Shown piece after piece: positions 11,001 to 23,103 of a stretch of 64,000 nt of DNA; position 1 is the first letter of the stretch, and every line of letters begins with the position of its first letter. The notes beneath the pieces were generated by a model. It saw only the letters and a program-made list of their open reading frames with translations. It ran no database searches and was not told the DNA's origin. Source of the DNA: Chrysemys picta bellii (lineage: Eukaryota > Chordata > Testudines > Emydidae). The translations under genes and the position numbers were made by a program. The stretch is taken from the NCBI RefSeq assembly GCF_011386835.1, contig NC_088798.1, positions 3,844,001 to 3,908,000 of the forward strand, written 5' to 3'.

Positions 11001-14000
11001 GAAGAATATAAATTGTTGGGCAAAAATCAACATGGTTTCTGTAAAGGGAAGTCGTGTTATACTAATCTATTAGATTTCTTTGAAGGGGTCAACAAACATG
11101 TGGACAAGGGGGATCCAGTGGACATAGTGTACTTAAGATTTCCAGAACGCCTTTGACAAGGTCCCTCACCGAAGGCTCTTACGTAAATTAAGTTGTCATG
11201 GGATAAAAGGGAAGGTCCTTTCATGTACTGAGAACTGGTTAAAAGACAGGGAACAAAGGGTAGGAATTAATGCTAAATTCTCAGAATGGAGAGGGGTAAC
11301 TAGTGGTGTTACCCAAGGGTCAGTCCTAGGACCAATCCTATTCAACTTATTCATAAATGATCTAGAGAAAGGGGTAAAAAGTGAGGTGGCAAAGTTTGCA
11401 GATGATACTAAACTGCTCAAGAGAGTTAAGACCAAAGCAGACTGTGAAGAACTTCAAAAAGATCTCACAAAACTAAGTGATTGGGCAACAAAATGGCAAA
11501 TGAAATTGAATGTGGATAAATGTAAAGTAATGCACGTTGGAAAAAATAACTCCAACTATACATACAATATGATGGGGGCTAATTTAGCTATAACAAATCA
11601 GGAAAAAGATCTTGGAGTCATCGTGGATAGTTCTCTGAAGATGTCCACGCAGTGTGCAGAGGCGGTCAAAAAAGCAAACAGGCTGCTAGGAATCATTAAA
11701 AAGGGGAGAGAGAATAAAACGGAGAATATATTATTGCCCTTATATAAATCGATGGTACGCCCTTATCTTGAATACTGCGTACAGATGTGGTCTCCTCAAC
11801 TCACAAAAGATATACTGGCACTAGAAAAGGTTCAGAGAAGGGCAACTAAAATGATTAGGGGTTTGGAGAGGGTCCCATATGATGAGAGATTAAAGAGGCT
11901 AGGACTTTTCAGCTTGGAAAAGAGGAGACCAAAGGGGGGGGATATGATAGAGGTATATAAAATTATGAGTGATGTGGAGAAAGTAGATAAGGAAAAGTTA
12001 TTTGCTTATTCCCATAATACAAGAACTAGGGGCCACCAAATGAAATTAATAGGCAGCAGGTTTAAAACAAATAAAAGGAAGATCTTCTTCACACAGTGCA
12101 CAGTCAACTTGTGGAACTCCTTACCTGAGGAGGTTGTGAAGGCTAGGACTATAACAGGGTAAGAGAACTGGATAAATTCATGGAGGTTAAGTCCATTAAT
12201 GGCTATTAGCCACGATGGGTAAGGAATGGTGTCCCTAGCCTCTGGTTGTTTGTCAGAAGGTGGAGATGGATGGCAGGAGAGAGATCACTTGATCATTACC
12301 TGTTAGGTTCACTCCCTTTGGGGCACCTGGCATTGGCCACTATCGGTAGACAGGATACTGGGCTAGATGGATCTTTGGTCTGACCCAGTACGGCCGTTCT
12401 TATGTTCTTATGTTGAGAAATTGTGAGTTGGGGGAGGAAAGGCGGTAAAAACCAGGTATGATGATGTCGATAAGATACCCCTTGTCCATTCACCTATCCT
12501 CCTCTCTTCCTCTCTTTTCACAATAAACTGGAAATTCAAAATCACACCACCTCCCTCCTCTTTTTGATAGATTCTTTGTGTGTTGGCTACTATGGCAACT
12601 ACAGCACAAGCCTCCAGTCGTGAACTTCTGGAAAAACTAGCACTCCTGGTTTAAAAGCTGGAAGAAATTACCATCCCATCTTAATACAAGTACTACCTCA
12701 TACCCCAAATATTACCCAAATATTTTAATTCTCTTATCTATCAGTTTTAATGCTTCATTTTACAAGGTCTTGTCAGTTTTACATTAGGAAGCTGAGAGAG
12801 GCTGGCTGCCAAGAAGACTAATGGCATTTTGGGCTGTATAAGTAGGGGCATTGCCAGCAGATCGAGGGACGTGATCATTCCCCTCTATTTGACATTGGTG
12901 AGGCCTCATCTGGAGTACTGTATCCAGTTTTGGGCCCCCCACTACAAGAAGGATGTGGAAAAATTGGAAAGAGGCCAGCGGAGGGCAACAAAAATGATTA
13001 GGGGGCTGGAACACACGACTTATGAGGAGAGGCTGAGGGAACTGAAATTGTATAGTCTGCAGAAGAGAAGAATGAGGGGGGATTTGATAGCTGCTTTCAA
13101 CTACCTGAAAGGGGGTTCCAAAGAGGATGGATCTAGACTGTTCTCAGTGGTATCAGATGACAGAACAAGGAGTAATGGTCTCAAGTTGCAGTGGGGGAGG
13201 TTTAGGTTGGATATTAGGAAACACTATTTCACTAGGAGGGTGGTAAAGCACTGGAATGGGTTACCTAGGGAGGTGGTGGAATCTCCTTCCTTAGAGGTTT
13301 TTAAGGTCAAGCTCGACAAAGCCCTGGCTGGGATGATTTAATTGGGAATTGGTCCTGCTTTGAGCAGGGGGTTGGACTAGATGACCTCCTGAGGTCCCTT
13401 CCAACCCTGATATTCTATGATGTGCACAACGCACAGGAGTGCCCCTTATGGTTCAAGTCTTTCAAAAGAAACCTTGCCCCTTTTGCCAAATACATATGCT
13501 TACAAGTACTATATTCTCATTCAAGCTATGAACATACTTTTGTGACAAGCAGTTCAAATTGGTTTTTCCACTATTCTTTTCAGATAAAGAGTGTCACCAG
13601 CTGTATTGGGTTTGGCTGATTGAACAAACTTATGCATCACAACACTGATATAGCAGATTTAAAATAACCTGGCAACATGTAATGACAACGTGTCCAAAAA
13701 ACAACCCAATATATGAGGGCCTCAGGAATATGGGAAAAAGTTAACATTCTGCAAACACTGCTTGCAGGACCATTCCATTAAAACTGGAGTGATCCCCGAA
13801 AGTATGGAGTGGAATCCAACTCTAGATCCTTTCCACCAACCAATGCTAATACAAAGAAACCTAGAAAGCCATTTCTCATAGCTGGTTCCAGTAGTGAGAA
13901 ACCACACACTTACAAAGTCGTCTTCCTCAAACTGCAGCTTCTCTTTTTCTTCTCTCTTCTCTTCTCTGGCCTCAACAGGCACCTTTTCTTGAAAGGCAGA

Positions 14001-15845
14001 GTTCTTCCGAGAGTGAAAGTTGCCATTCCAGTGGCGATGGACTCCAGTTCCTCCACCACTACGTTGGTTCATACCATCATGGCCCCGTGAGGGACCATGC
14101 CAGCCAGGCTGATTGCCAGAAAGCCCAACATGAGCTCCTTTAGAAACGCCGGAATCTACAGAATCATGGCGGAGCAGGGAGGGCTGATGCCAGCAGTCTA
14201 AACAACAGGAGGTAAGTATGCAAATAAAATAAAAGTCAATACAGCAAGAAGAAATCAGGAATGACCTGATATTTCTGGCATTGATCAATGCTCTCTAAAT
14301 AACTATTAGGCTAACCTTGCCTTAGTTCAGAGAGATTGACTTTTTTACTCACACAGACGAACAAACTGCAGAAGAATTTGAAAGCCACATACAACTTCCC
14401 CAGAAACCCACGGGAACACAGAGAGATGGCACATAAGGGAGGAGTGTTAGGATAAATGGCTTTGTGTGTTATAGGGGATGTTGTTTTGCAAAGTTACTTT
14501 ATATTCTGCATAGATCTGCATTCAGTATTTGGATATAGAGGGAGTTCTGATCCTCTACTCACCTCCCGTAGTTCTGAGGGGGCCGTTATTGAAAAATCCA
14601 TCAGAAGAGTTGTGTCGTCTACGGCTCACACCAAAGCGGCCCTCACCCCGCGAAAGATGCTCTCCATGTTTCTCAAAGGTGGCTGCAGGGGACTACAGAA
14701 ACAGATTAAGTGTCTTAGGCCACCCAAAGAGCCTGCTTGACAAGCAATGCTATTCTGATGGCTTGTATGAAAATAAAAAGACGTTCTCTGCATTAGCTTT
14801 CAGTAACAATAACAACAGGCTGGCTATGTGTTGCTTAGCTGACAAATATGGAAATATTTAAGTGAACACAAAAACAGCACATGTGACTGCCCCTATCACC
14901 TGACAAAGAATCAAAAGGATGCTTATACATCAGTTTTACTAGCAGAGTCTTTGAAGTCACATGCAACACCTTGAAGAGTTTGTTTAAGGAATCTTACCCA
15001 TTTTCCTACAGTGACCGTTCCTATTTGGAAAAGATTCTAGGGTCATATCAAGGTATTGCACATTTCGAAATTATTTTTGTCTCATCTGGTTTAAACATGA
15101 AGCTGAAAGCAGTTTCCTTACCAAACTGTTTTCCCTCCATTAATCTGATTTGCTATTACAAGGTGCTCTGGACTACCAGTGCCATGCATAAGCAATGGAA
15201 GTGTCTGCTTGAGATCCCACACAAACTTTACACCTTTGAGTCAGCCAGATCTACCCCTCAGATCCTGTTGTCACCCAATACCCCCAATTTTGGGATTTCA
15301 TATACAAGCAACTCTAAATGGGAACTAGAAAATTCTGAGATGGGAACCAATGGCTTGTTATTGGTGCATTGCTCAGGAGTGCAACATTACTTTGAAAAGA
15401 AAAAGAATTATGCTGAATTTGTACATAAATATGAAGAGGCAGGTAGGCCAACTTTCAGTTCTACTAACTTTGGTAGTATCTCTTTAAATAATTCCCCATT
15501 ATGAGATCTCAATGCAGACTGAAGTTAACATGACTTATTTACTTCCATGTTTGTGCACACAAAGGAAAACAACCCTTCTCTCTGGAACAGAGGTGGTTAA
15601 TTTGCGAAGAAAAATCAACAGAGGAAGAGTTTTTGCCTGCGTCTTAAAAAGCTTCACACAGGTATTCAAGAACACAAAGAACATTCCAAACCAGGCTGCA
15701 GGCATTCAAGTTGGACAAAATACAGGGCCAAAACTTGCTTTAGCCATTAAAAGGCTTCTGGCTGGGTAATCTGAATGCAAGTTACCTTGGCTGACTGTGG
15801 CGTTGAGAAGTTAAGCCAGGCAGGAACAAAGTCATGCTGCGCCAT
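7869..15845 (-). CDS. GPBP1L1: GPBP1L1 (vasculin-like protein 1), N-terminal half, five coding exons
   Basis: This gene encodes a paralogue of vasculin/GPBP1, a nuclear protein that binds GC-rich promoters. The coding exons are 15845-15786, 14692-14563, 14197-13914, 9526-9454 and 8062-7869. All have AG/GT borders and consistent phases, and they join into 247 uninterrupted residues. The start is the ATG at 15845-15843; the product begins [20 protein letters not shown], characteristic of the family. Later landmarks are a basic [11 protein letters not shown] patch (about residues 45-55), a Gly/Ser/Arg/His-rich stretch, an acidic LQFEEDDF, and the conserved [21 protein letters not shown] block (two overlapping pieces around residues 190-210). 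The human protein is about 474 residues, so the C-terminal half is missing; no matching exon is visible between 1 and 7868, and it must lie beyond the left edge. The first exon appears to be non-coding and to sit near 38.6 kb. Identification is from recalled family sequence, and I am very sure of it. Confidence 0.95.
9454..9526 (-). CDS. GPBP1L1: GPBP1L1 coding exon, residues 159-183 (short)
   Basis: This is a 73-nt exon, too short for simple ORF calling. It is bounded by TTTTTACAG on the acceptor side and GTACGTAG on the donor side. It encodes [20 protein letters not shown] then SGVW, plus the first base of a Glu codon that the next exon completes (VW-E-NPPSAK). Phase and family motif both agree with the flanking exons. 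Confidence 0.94.
10110..12413 (+). mobile_element. CR1 LINE, long 5'-truncated copy with reverse transcriptase
   Basis: Two frames cover most of ORF2. The frame at 10128-11156 has the pre-RT domain and RT palm start ([39 protein letters not shown] type), and 11386-12162 starts in the FADDTK catalytic box (about 11395-11410) and runs through thumb and C-terminal parts. Between them one extra A in tacttaagatttc (about 11135) shifts the frame, and the linking frame ([17 protein letters not shown]) reads without stops. The endonuclease half is missing. The 3' end is a TTCTTATG repeat. It sits in a GPBP1L1 intron, antisense to the gene, and is one of the least decayed copies here. Confidence 0.92.
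12785..13420 (+). mobile_element. CR1 LINE 3' part, different subfamily
   Basis: An open frame of 170 codons has the CR1 C-terminal signature ([50 protein letters not shown]). The tail is gaggtcccttccaaccctga plus ATTCTATGA, the classic CR1 terminal octamer. It is 5' truncated. Confidence 0.9.
13914..14197 (-). CDS. GPBP1L1: GPBP1L1 coding exon, residues 64-158
   Basis: The acceptor TTGTTTAG abuts 14197 and the donor GTAAGT starts at 13913. The exon encodes [20 protein letters not shown], then a Ser/Gly/Arg/His-rich part with [12 protein letters not shown], and ends in the acidic KLQFEEDDF. It is 284 nt long: two bases complete the preceding Asp codon, followed by 94 whole codons. The reading frame also runs on into the introns, but those stretches show no family similarity. 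Confidence 0.95.
14563..14692 (-). CDS. GPBP1L1: GPBP1L1 coding exon, residues 21-64
   Basis: The acceptor TTCTGTAG lies just above 14692 and the donor GTGAGT just below 14563. The 130 nt translate to a segment starting [20 protein letters not shown] and containing [13 protein letters not shown], typical of GPBP1L1. The exon ends with one base of a split codon (G), which the next exon completes to Asp. Confidence 0.94.
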
Positions 15846-15900
15846 TTAGGTCCAGTGTCTCCCTTCAATAAAGCGAGGCATCAAACCTCATGGCCAGGAT
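15786..15900 (-). CDS. GPBP1L1: GPBP1L1 exon with start codon (codons 1-20) and 55 nt of 5' UTR
   Basis: On the minus strand a pyrimidine-rich tract ending CACTTGTAG (AG at 15902-15901) precedes the exon, and GTAACT follows 15786. The start ATG is 15845-15843. The 55-nt leader in this exon contains an upstream ATG at about 15892, followed by eight sense codons and a TGA before the true start, so a short upstream ORF exists if this leader is used. The exon ends in phase 0 after the codons for SAK. Confidence 0.93.
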
Positions 15901-15999
15901 CTACAAGTGGAAAAAAGAACAACTACATCTCCAGTCCGTCAGCCCTTGCTGTGCAATTATGTGGAATAATTGCACTGTAACATTTAGGCCTTCTCTAGC

Positions 16000-18330
16000 G
16001 AACACACACACAAAAAAGTCGCAATCTTTTGCTGGGCTTAAATACAATTCTAACTAGAAAGCTGCCAACATGGTCTCTCTGGCCAGAATAGATAAGGCCT
16101 TTACAAGTCCCAAATACTTCCTGTTTACAATATCAACGTTCGCAATATAGCTATGAAATTCATGATGGAATTGGTCTGGGGGTAGAAAGAAGACAGAGCA
16201 AACTTGCAGTGCATAAAGACATGTGAAACACTCAAATTTATGGGCTTCCTCTTGCAAATTACCTTGCAGTATGGTCCTGTGTGCACTGTATGTTTTTCTT
16301 CAGGAAGTGGGAGGGTAAATATTGTAAAGTTGCTAACAAGGGCACCAACTGAGCGAGATAAGAGTTCAAATTAGTCTTGTAGGGCAAGTCTAATCTAACT
16401 ACCCCTCAATCTTAAAACTGTCTTAAGGCCCCAAAATTCTATGCACAGCCCATAGCTGACAGGCTGAATTCCTGACAGCGAATGGAAAGCGAGAGGGACA
16501 AAGGTAGGACACAAGCTGGTGAGAAGGGAGACTGGAGTATCTGTAACTGCACTTTCACGAGCTTTATGACAGACACTAGTAGCAATATGTAGGTGAGGAA
16601 TTCAAGTTTGTGAACCACAGAAAAGTTAACTTTCCAACAATGTGTGGTATGACTCCCACCTTCAAGTACCCTAGGAGTTATTGTCCAACTGCTCATTCAG
16701 AATTAGTAGATTACATGGAGTATTGCATTTTGTGAGGGGTCCTCTTGGTTCCCTCCTTTTCCTCCTTATTTTCACCCTTTCATGGTGTTGTGCATGAGCC
16801 AAGATTTTGTATGTACACATAGAAAAAAAAGATGTGTGATCAACTACCAGAGTTTGGCCTCTGCAGTCCAATTCTCTTCTTGATTTCTGTGCTTCACTCT
16901 GACCTTCAGGTTCCTTCCTTCTCCAGAATGCAGTTATGTCAGGTTTGAGACAACGGTGCGTCTCAAAGCAGAGCACAAGAAGCTGCACTTCGTGCTGACG
17001 GCACCCTTCACCCCCTCAGCTGCTCATCTTAATTTCTCTCTGCACTCACACTACAAAAAAAAAAAAAAAAAAAAAACCCTAAAAAGGTAATTTACATTTA
17101 AAAAAGCCACAACCACGTTCACCTCATTAAATTTCCTCTTGTTGTGGTGCTATGGAACTCAGATTTTACATTACAAAAGCGGTTGCTGGGTCTGCAGGAC
17201 AACATTCAGAGCAACACCATGGTTAACAATGAACAGATACACCCAAATCTGCAGGATTATTCATTGTCTGTAGCACATCAGTTTCAAAGCTTGGATGGGA
17301 GGGGGGGTTAAATTATATAAAAACGCTTCTCCCAAATTCTGATATTAAATGGGAGACATCTGCCTAAGCATATGCTCTTAAAATACAAACTTCAGTTTCA
17401 TCACATGTACAGTTGTTAAAAAATCCACGGTGCTAATCTTCTTAAAAATAAACAATGTCTTGATATACTTTTCACTTCATGTAACTTAAGTTCCCCTCCA
17501 AGAACTAAACGCTACTTGATGCGATGCTGAATGGCAGTCACAACTGCTTCTGTGTCTTTGCTGGTCACCATTGATGTGCTGAATAAATGAATCTGAAAAG
17601 AGCCAAGTCCAAAAGTACTCTCTTCTCTTTAACCTTCTTCCAGACTGGCGCTGCTTTTGAAAGGAGACCAATTATTCAACAAGAGTTTCTTGTTTTACTG
17701 CAGAGTTCACTTCTGGGTTATGGTCCTCCTCTTCCATCAAAAAATGGTGGAACACAGGAACTGTAATCACTACAAAGGAAAAATGAAAACCCATCAATAG
17801 AAGTAATAGAAATGTGCAGTAACATATGTCCAAGCAGAAGAACACAAGGCAGAAGCGCAGCAAATTTATTTATTGCAAGTGCCTACAAAAATAAAAAAGC
17901 GGCCATCGGGTCTGCAATTTCTTGTCCAACTACAGAAAATCAGAAATTTTTGCAACGTCTATGATTTCCACCTAGTCACCCCATAACATTTATAGGTAAC
18001 AGAGTTCCTCAGCTCTATCCTAGACATCTTCCTTGTCCACCAGATTCCCAGCAACCTGCAGTGCTGCCCCACTCTCTTAGCCATACTTGTGGCTATGAAC
18101 GGGACACAACCACAGAGGCTGGGATTCCAAGTAACTGGTTTTAGTGCAGCATAAGACACAAAAATAATTCTTACGCTACACATCTGAGATACACCCAAGT
18201 ATTGACTCTCCCTCCATCTACCAATACTGTGGCAGGGGCAGAAAGGGTAATCACTCCACATACCTCCTCCCTCTTGATGCCCTCAAGATACTTCTCAACT
18301 GCTCAGGTCCAGCCAGGAGGCTATTCCCTC
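16000..18330 (-). other. GPBP1L1 5' intron, unique-looking DNA
   Basis: AT-rich, with an A run of about 23 bases at about 17055. I see no exon or clear repeat. Non-coding 5' exons of GPBP1L1 could hide here but leave no coding trace. Confidence 0.4.
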
Positions 18331-18333
18331 TTA

Positions 18334-18619
18334 GGCCTTGGCTACACTTACCCGCTAGTTCGGCGGCTGGCAATCGAACTTCTGGGTTCGACTTATCGCG
18401 TCTAGTCTGGACGCGATAAGTCGAACCCGGAAGTGCTCGCCATCGACTGCGGTACTCCAGCTCGGCGAGAGGAGTACCGCGGAGTCGACGGGGGAGCCTG
18501 CCTGCCGAGTGTGGACCAAGGTAAGTTCGAACTAAGGTACTTCGAACTTCAGCTACGTTATTCACGTAGCTGAAGTTCCGTACCTTAGTTCGAATTAGGG
18601 GGTTAGTGTAGACCTGGCC
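18334..18619. mobile_element. CTACAC-end MITE with TTA duplication and two internal hairpins
   Basis: The ends GGCCTTGGCTACAC and GTGTAGACCTGGCC are flanked by TTA on both sides (18331-18333, 18620-18622). One inner palindrome is gggttcgacttatcgcg with its complement (about 18382-18427), and another is ttcgaactaaggtac with its complement (about 18526-18593). The TTA target and GGCC ends suggest PIF/Harbinger. Confidence 0.75.
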
Positions 18620-18622
18620 TTA

Positions 18623-21600
18623 GTTTCCTGACAGTAGAGCCAGGCAGACAGGTAGAAATCCCTTAACAGAAGATGAGACCTATTCATCAAATAATCCCCT
18701 TTCATCATCAAGTTCAAGCTTCCTATCTATGTACCTTAAACCCTTCCAACTCTGCCCCCTCCCTACTTATGCACCCACATCTAGCCATCCCTTCAGCAAT
18801 GCCAACCTTGCACATCGATTTGTCCGTTTGGCCCACAAATATAGCTGTGCTTTCTTCCATGCTGACCTTCATGCACAGAATGCCCTTCCTAAATTATCCT
18901 GTAAGACCACCACCTTCTCCCCTTCAAATCCCTCTTCAAGACTCACTAGTGTAGTGAGACCTACAAGAAATCAGCCACCTAATGTTGAATAGGCTGCAGG
19001 ACAGTTAGAGTTACATGATATCGTTTATTTAGAGATTTGATCAAACTAAGAATTCAGAACCACCTAGCAGTGCAACAATTAACTTATATGACTACCTGAC
19101 CTCACCATTACCCTTGTCTTTCCTTCTCCTTGCTTGTTTCAACCTATCTTGAAGCAATCAAGTATAAGCTCTTTGTGATAGGGACATGTCCTTCTATTTG
19201 TTTATATGGAACCTAGCACAATGAGACCCTGATCCAGACTAGAATCTTTGGGTTCCACAGCAATATACATAATGTCCACCTCTTCTTGCTTGGGATTCCC
19301 AAATAAGAGAATAAAAAGATGAGACATTAAAAGGAAATTTCAATCCACAAATTCAAAATAAGCCATACGTATGAACAGTTAGTCTAACAGGCCACCTGCC
19401 AGGATAACTGGGTAAAATCATCCCAAATGCTAAAAAGAACAGTAGCTATCTCTCACCAGGAACCCCAAGGTCGCTGGGACAGTATCAGTTAGGGACTAAA
19501 CTCATGCTCAAATCTCTGGAACCATAGCAACAAGAAATAAAAATCTCACAGAAGCTCCTCAAGACATCAATCTAGATGAAATCAGCAACAGGATGGATGC
19601 ATTCATAAAACAGAAGCAACAGTGATGATGACCTAATGGGAGCTTCCAAAACACCCTGCCCAGATGATAAACAGTAAAGTCGCCCCAAAACAGCAGCAAA
19701 AATGCTGATGTACCAATAATTGTTGCTTATTATGAAGTGTAGCTTTACCAGTCCTTCCACACACACACAAAACGAAGGTAAGGTATCAAGTGCTTCAGAG
19801 AGAACAATTTTTCTCCCCACTCTTCTGCACTCAGCACTGGAACCAAGCTCACATGGCAGTGACCTGCTGAGACTGCTAAGTCTCTACCCCACTCCCTGAA
19901 GTAGTAATGTGAGGTAAATGGAAGGAAAAGTGACAGAAGTTCTATGAAACTCAGATGTGTTTCAAGACCATTCATTACTTTATTCTGAAGAGCAGATTTA
20001 TTAAGAGGGTGAATTGTGTAGGAATCATTTCACCTATTGACTGAAACAAATATTAATAGATAGGATAACACCTTCTAATGAGCTTTGATAATAAAAGGAA
20101 GAGGAAAAACAAAAAACCAACAACACAGAACCATCCTCTGGATCTCAGTGATATTTATGTTGTCCATTTATTTACATGGGGAGCTCTGAGACAGGGATCT
20201 TGCCTGGCTATGTGCCTCGAAAGCCACCGAAGCATACTGGTTCATGTTTCACAATAAGGCTTTAAGTTATCTTTCAGGAGAAAAGCAAGATAGCAGAAAT
20301 TAAACAGAACCCTGATTCTTCTGCCACTAATGCAAGCCACTGAGCCTTAAAAAAACCAAAAAAACAAAACAAAACAAACTCGACATGTTTAGCAAACAGA
20401 GGGGATGCTGCAGCTGCAAAGCTCCATACGTCCACTGCAGAAAAGTTCTTGTGAACGTTTCACAACCTGCTGACTTGCCACCATCCAAGGCACCTATGAT
20501 TAGGAGAGATCAGCATGCACTAAAGAACGAGCAATGGCTAACCTGCATCTAGAGACAATACCATCTCTGAACTATCCCAGATTATAAAGCATGCCACTCA
20601 TTTTAGATGCACATCAAAGCCTTATAAATCTGGTTTTATTTCACATTTATTAGCTTAAATTATGGACTCCAGTAATACTGAATCAGAAAACTAAGGCTAC
20701 AGAAAGCTTTAAACGTATTAATGAAATGGCCTTCACTTCATGTTAACCTTCCTGCACAGTATTTTGATGTTGCTGTATCCTCTATTTTGAATCTATGTCT
20801 GTTTTTAAAGGGCCCTGTCTCAAAATTGAAACTTGAGGTTTTAAGAACTATGCACAGGAGTTACATCTCCCGCTGAAGTGTCTCATGGCTTAATTTTGTG
20901 CTACAAAAGAAAAAGATGAGTGCCAAATTACATTTACCCACCTCCTCAAGAAAATTAACAGCAATAAAGTACAGTGAATCTCACTTTCTGAAAGGACAAA
21001 AAGACCAGATGAGGGAGCAGGAGTAATTTAAGGATTTATTTACATTACAAAGCCAAAGTCTTCATTTAATATCCAGAGTTAAGATTCCTAAATGGCAATG
21101 TACATACCCATCACATTTACAAAACCCAAGCAAATCAAATCAATCATTAGGGATATTAAATCTTGCTTTGTCTACATAAACACATTATCAACTCCAAAGA
21201 TACCTATTTACTAAAACAACCTACCTCTGAGCCAAAGTTCCTGAGTTCATCAGTAACCTCACAATGCAAGTCCCTTTTAACAAATTATATAGGTCCACGA
21301 CACATTCAGATGCACATTAACTGTCATCTATATGTTCACAAGTCAGTCAACATACATAATTTAACATTAACTAATCTCTTTTGTTGAGCTACATACACAA
21401 CTAATCTCCACAATTTTTTTACACATATGGCCAAAAAATATTTTAACTGACATTTCCCCATCACACAAAAACTCATGTCAGATTTAAGGTTATGCTGAAA
21501 TAACCTGTGCATTTCTTTATTCTTGAATAATATGCTTATTAAGTGAGCAGCTTCAGATATAGGATGTCCTTAACCATGGGATAGGCATGTCACTTAATTT

Positions 21601-21815
21601 GACAGGCCAAATGAGGTTGCGGGGGGGGAGGGGGAGGGAGAGGAGATATTATTGCCCAGTTATTAATTTTTACAAATGTATTTTTTCTTGGGTGGGTAAA
21701 TTTAAAAGGTTTTTCCTTTTTAAAATATGAATAGAAGGAATATGTTATCAGGTTTTTAAATTAAAAGGAGTGGTGACCAAGGTAAGGAAACATTACTGTT
21801 CATAGTTTAGACCGG
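18623..21815 (-). other. GPBP1L1 5' intron, no gene seen
   Basis: The stretch is non-coding and AT-rich. A piece near 19170-19260 (cctagcacaatgagaccctg) resembles an old dispersed repeat that also seems present at about 2080-2170 and 9600-9710. A short G-rich run is near 21620. Nothing else was recognised. Confidence 0.4.
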
Positions 21816-21997
21816 GGGAAGGGATAGCTCAGTGGTTTGAGCATTGGCCTGCTAAACCCAGGGTTGAGAGTTCAATCCTTAAGGGGGCCATTTTAGGGAT
21901 CTGGGGCAAAAATCTGTCTGGGGATTGGCCCTGCTTTGAGCAGGGGATTGGACGAGATGACCTCCTGAAATCCCTTCCAACCCTCTGATTCTATGAT
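21816..21997 (+). mobile_element. tRNA-derived turtle SINE (Cry I type), full copy
   Basis: The head gggatagctcagtggtttga carries a Pol III A box and gttgagagttcaatcc a B box, as in a tRNA-Lys-like gene. The tail (ctttgagcaggggattggac through ccttccaaccctctgattct) resembles the CR1-type end with ATTCTATGA. This head-plus-LINE-tail layout fits the cryptodire SINE and suggests mobilisation by CR1-type machinery. Confidence 0.85.
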
Positions 21998-23039
21998 AAG
22001 TGCGTGTCCCCAAATAAATTCCATGTCCCATGAACACATCATGCTTTCACAGTTCACATATTTAGGGTCAAATATAGCAACACTATTGTTTTAGTCCTTT
22101 CAAAAATGGATATGAATGGAAATGAAAATTATCAGTTTGCAATCATTTATTTTCTCTCTGTTGGGATATATAATCAGAGCCTAATATCTCTATACACAAA
22201 TACTGAGTGGGACTAAATGAACTTCAGGATTACAAGCATTAAATTAAAAAGATCAAAATAAAAAGAATCCTTGAGTTTTATGAAGGGGACATGATAGGAA
22301 ATGCAAACATCCCTAACCAAGACCTAATCTTTCCAAGTTTCCTGACAAATAAGTTTGACAATAAGCCAAAATTGAAACTGTTCAGTGAGCTGTTTTTTCT
22401 CTGTTCTGGTCATTATCAAGTATCTTTACAGTTGCGTTTTAGAAGTAGGCTCTGATTTTAAATCCCTGATCATATCTCATTTATTAAGGAAAATGGTTTA
22501 CATTACCCAAAGCATAGTTAAATCAGAAGGCTCTGCCTCCCCAAAGTCTCTGTTGTATTTTGTCATTGAAGAAACACTCTCTCTTTAATTACATTTCAGG
22601 TCAAGCTGCAAATTTAAACTTTTCAAAGTCTGTGGTATGGTAACAGAATCAAACTGAATCAGATCTTTGAGGCAGAGACTATTTGTTATGCTAAGAGATA
22701 CTGGAGACTGCATTGAGCACAAAGCTCAGACTGAATGAGAGTGCATTCTTCAATTAACACATCAGTCAGGACAAGCCCCCCCAATCTGAGGCAAAGGGGG
22801 CTGCAATCCTGCCCAGAGTGGGTGGTGTGGTTTTGCGGAGTACTGTTTTTTTGCAAAGGCATGTGTTAAGGAAGGCAGAATACAGAGAAGGAGAGCCAAG
22901 CAGCAGTCTCTGAGCAGTGTCTGACCATGTGGTGTTAACTAAAAGGCTTGAGGCTGTAAAATAAGAATTTCTTATTTTTTTGTTTTGTTTCCTCTCGCAT
23001 TTGGAAAAGGAGGACTTTGTACATTCCTCATAAACAAAT

Positions 23040-23103
23040 TTGCAGATTTTTAAAATATTGTGTACAGAATATTTAAAATTTGGCACAGAATTCCCTCAGG
23101 AGT
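23040..23103 (-). mobile_element. Terminal fragment of the CTCCTGGGGG-end DNA transposon
   Basis: The string cagaattccctcaggagta matches the end of the larger element at 62094-63519. Only one end is present; the adjoining CR1 copy follows at once. Confidence 0.5.

Noticed and set aside
14971..15504. Plus-strand ORF of 177 codons
   Set aside because: It lies antisense inside a GPBP1L1 intron, shows no recognisable family or splice context, and has composition like the surrounding intron.
21816..21890. A functional tRNA gene
   Set aside because: The A and B boxes belong to the SINE head: it continues without a tRNA 3' half into a LINE-like tail, and there are several such copies.
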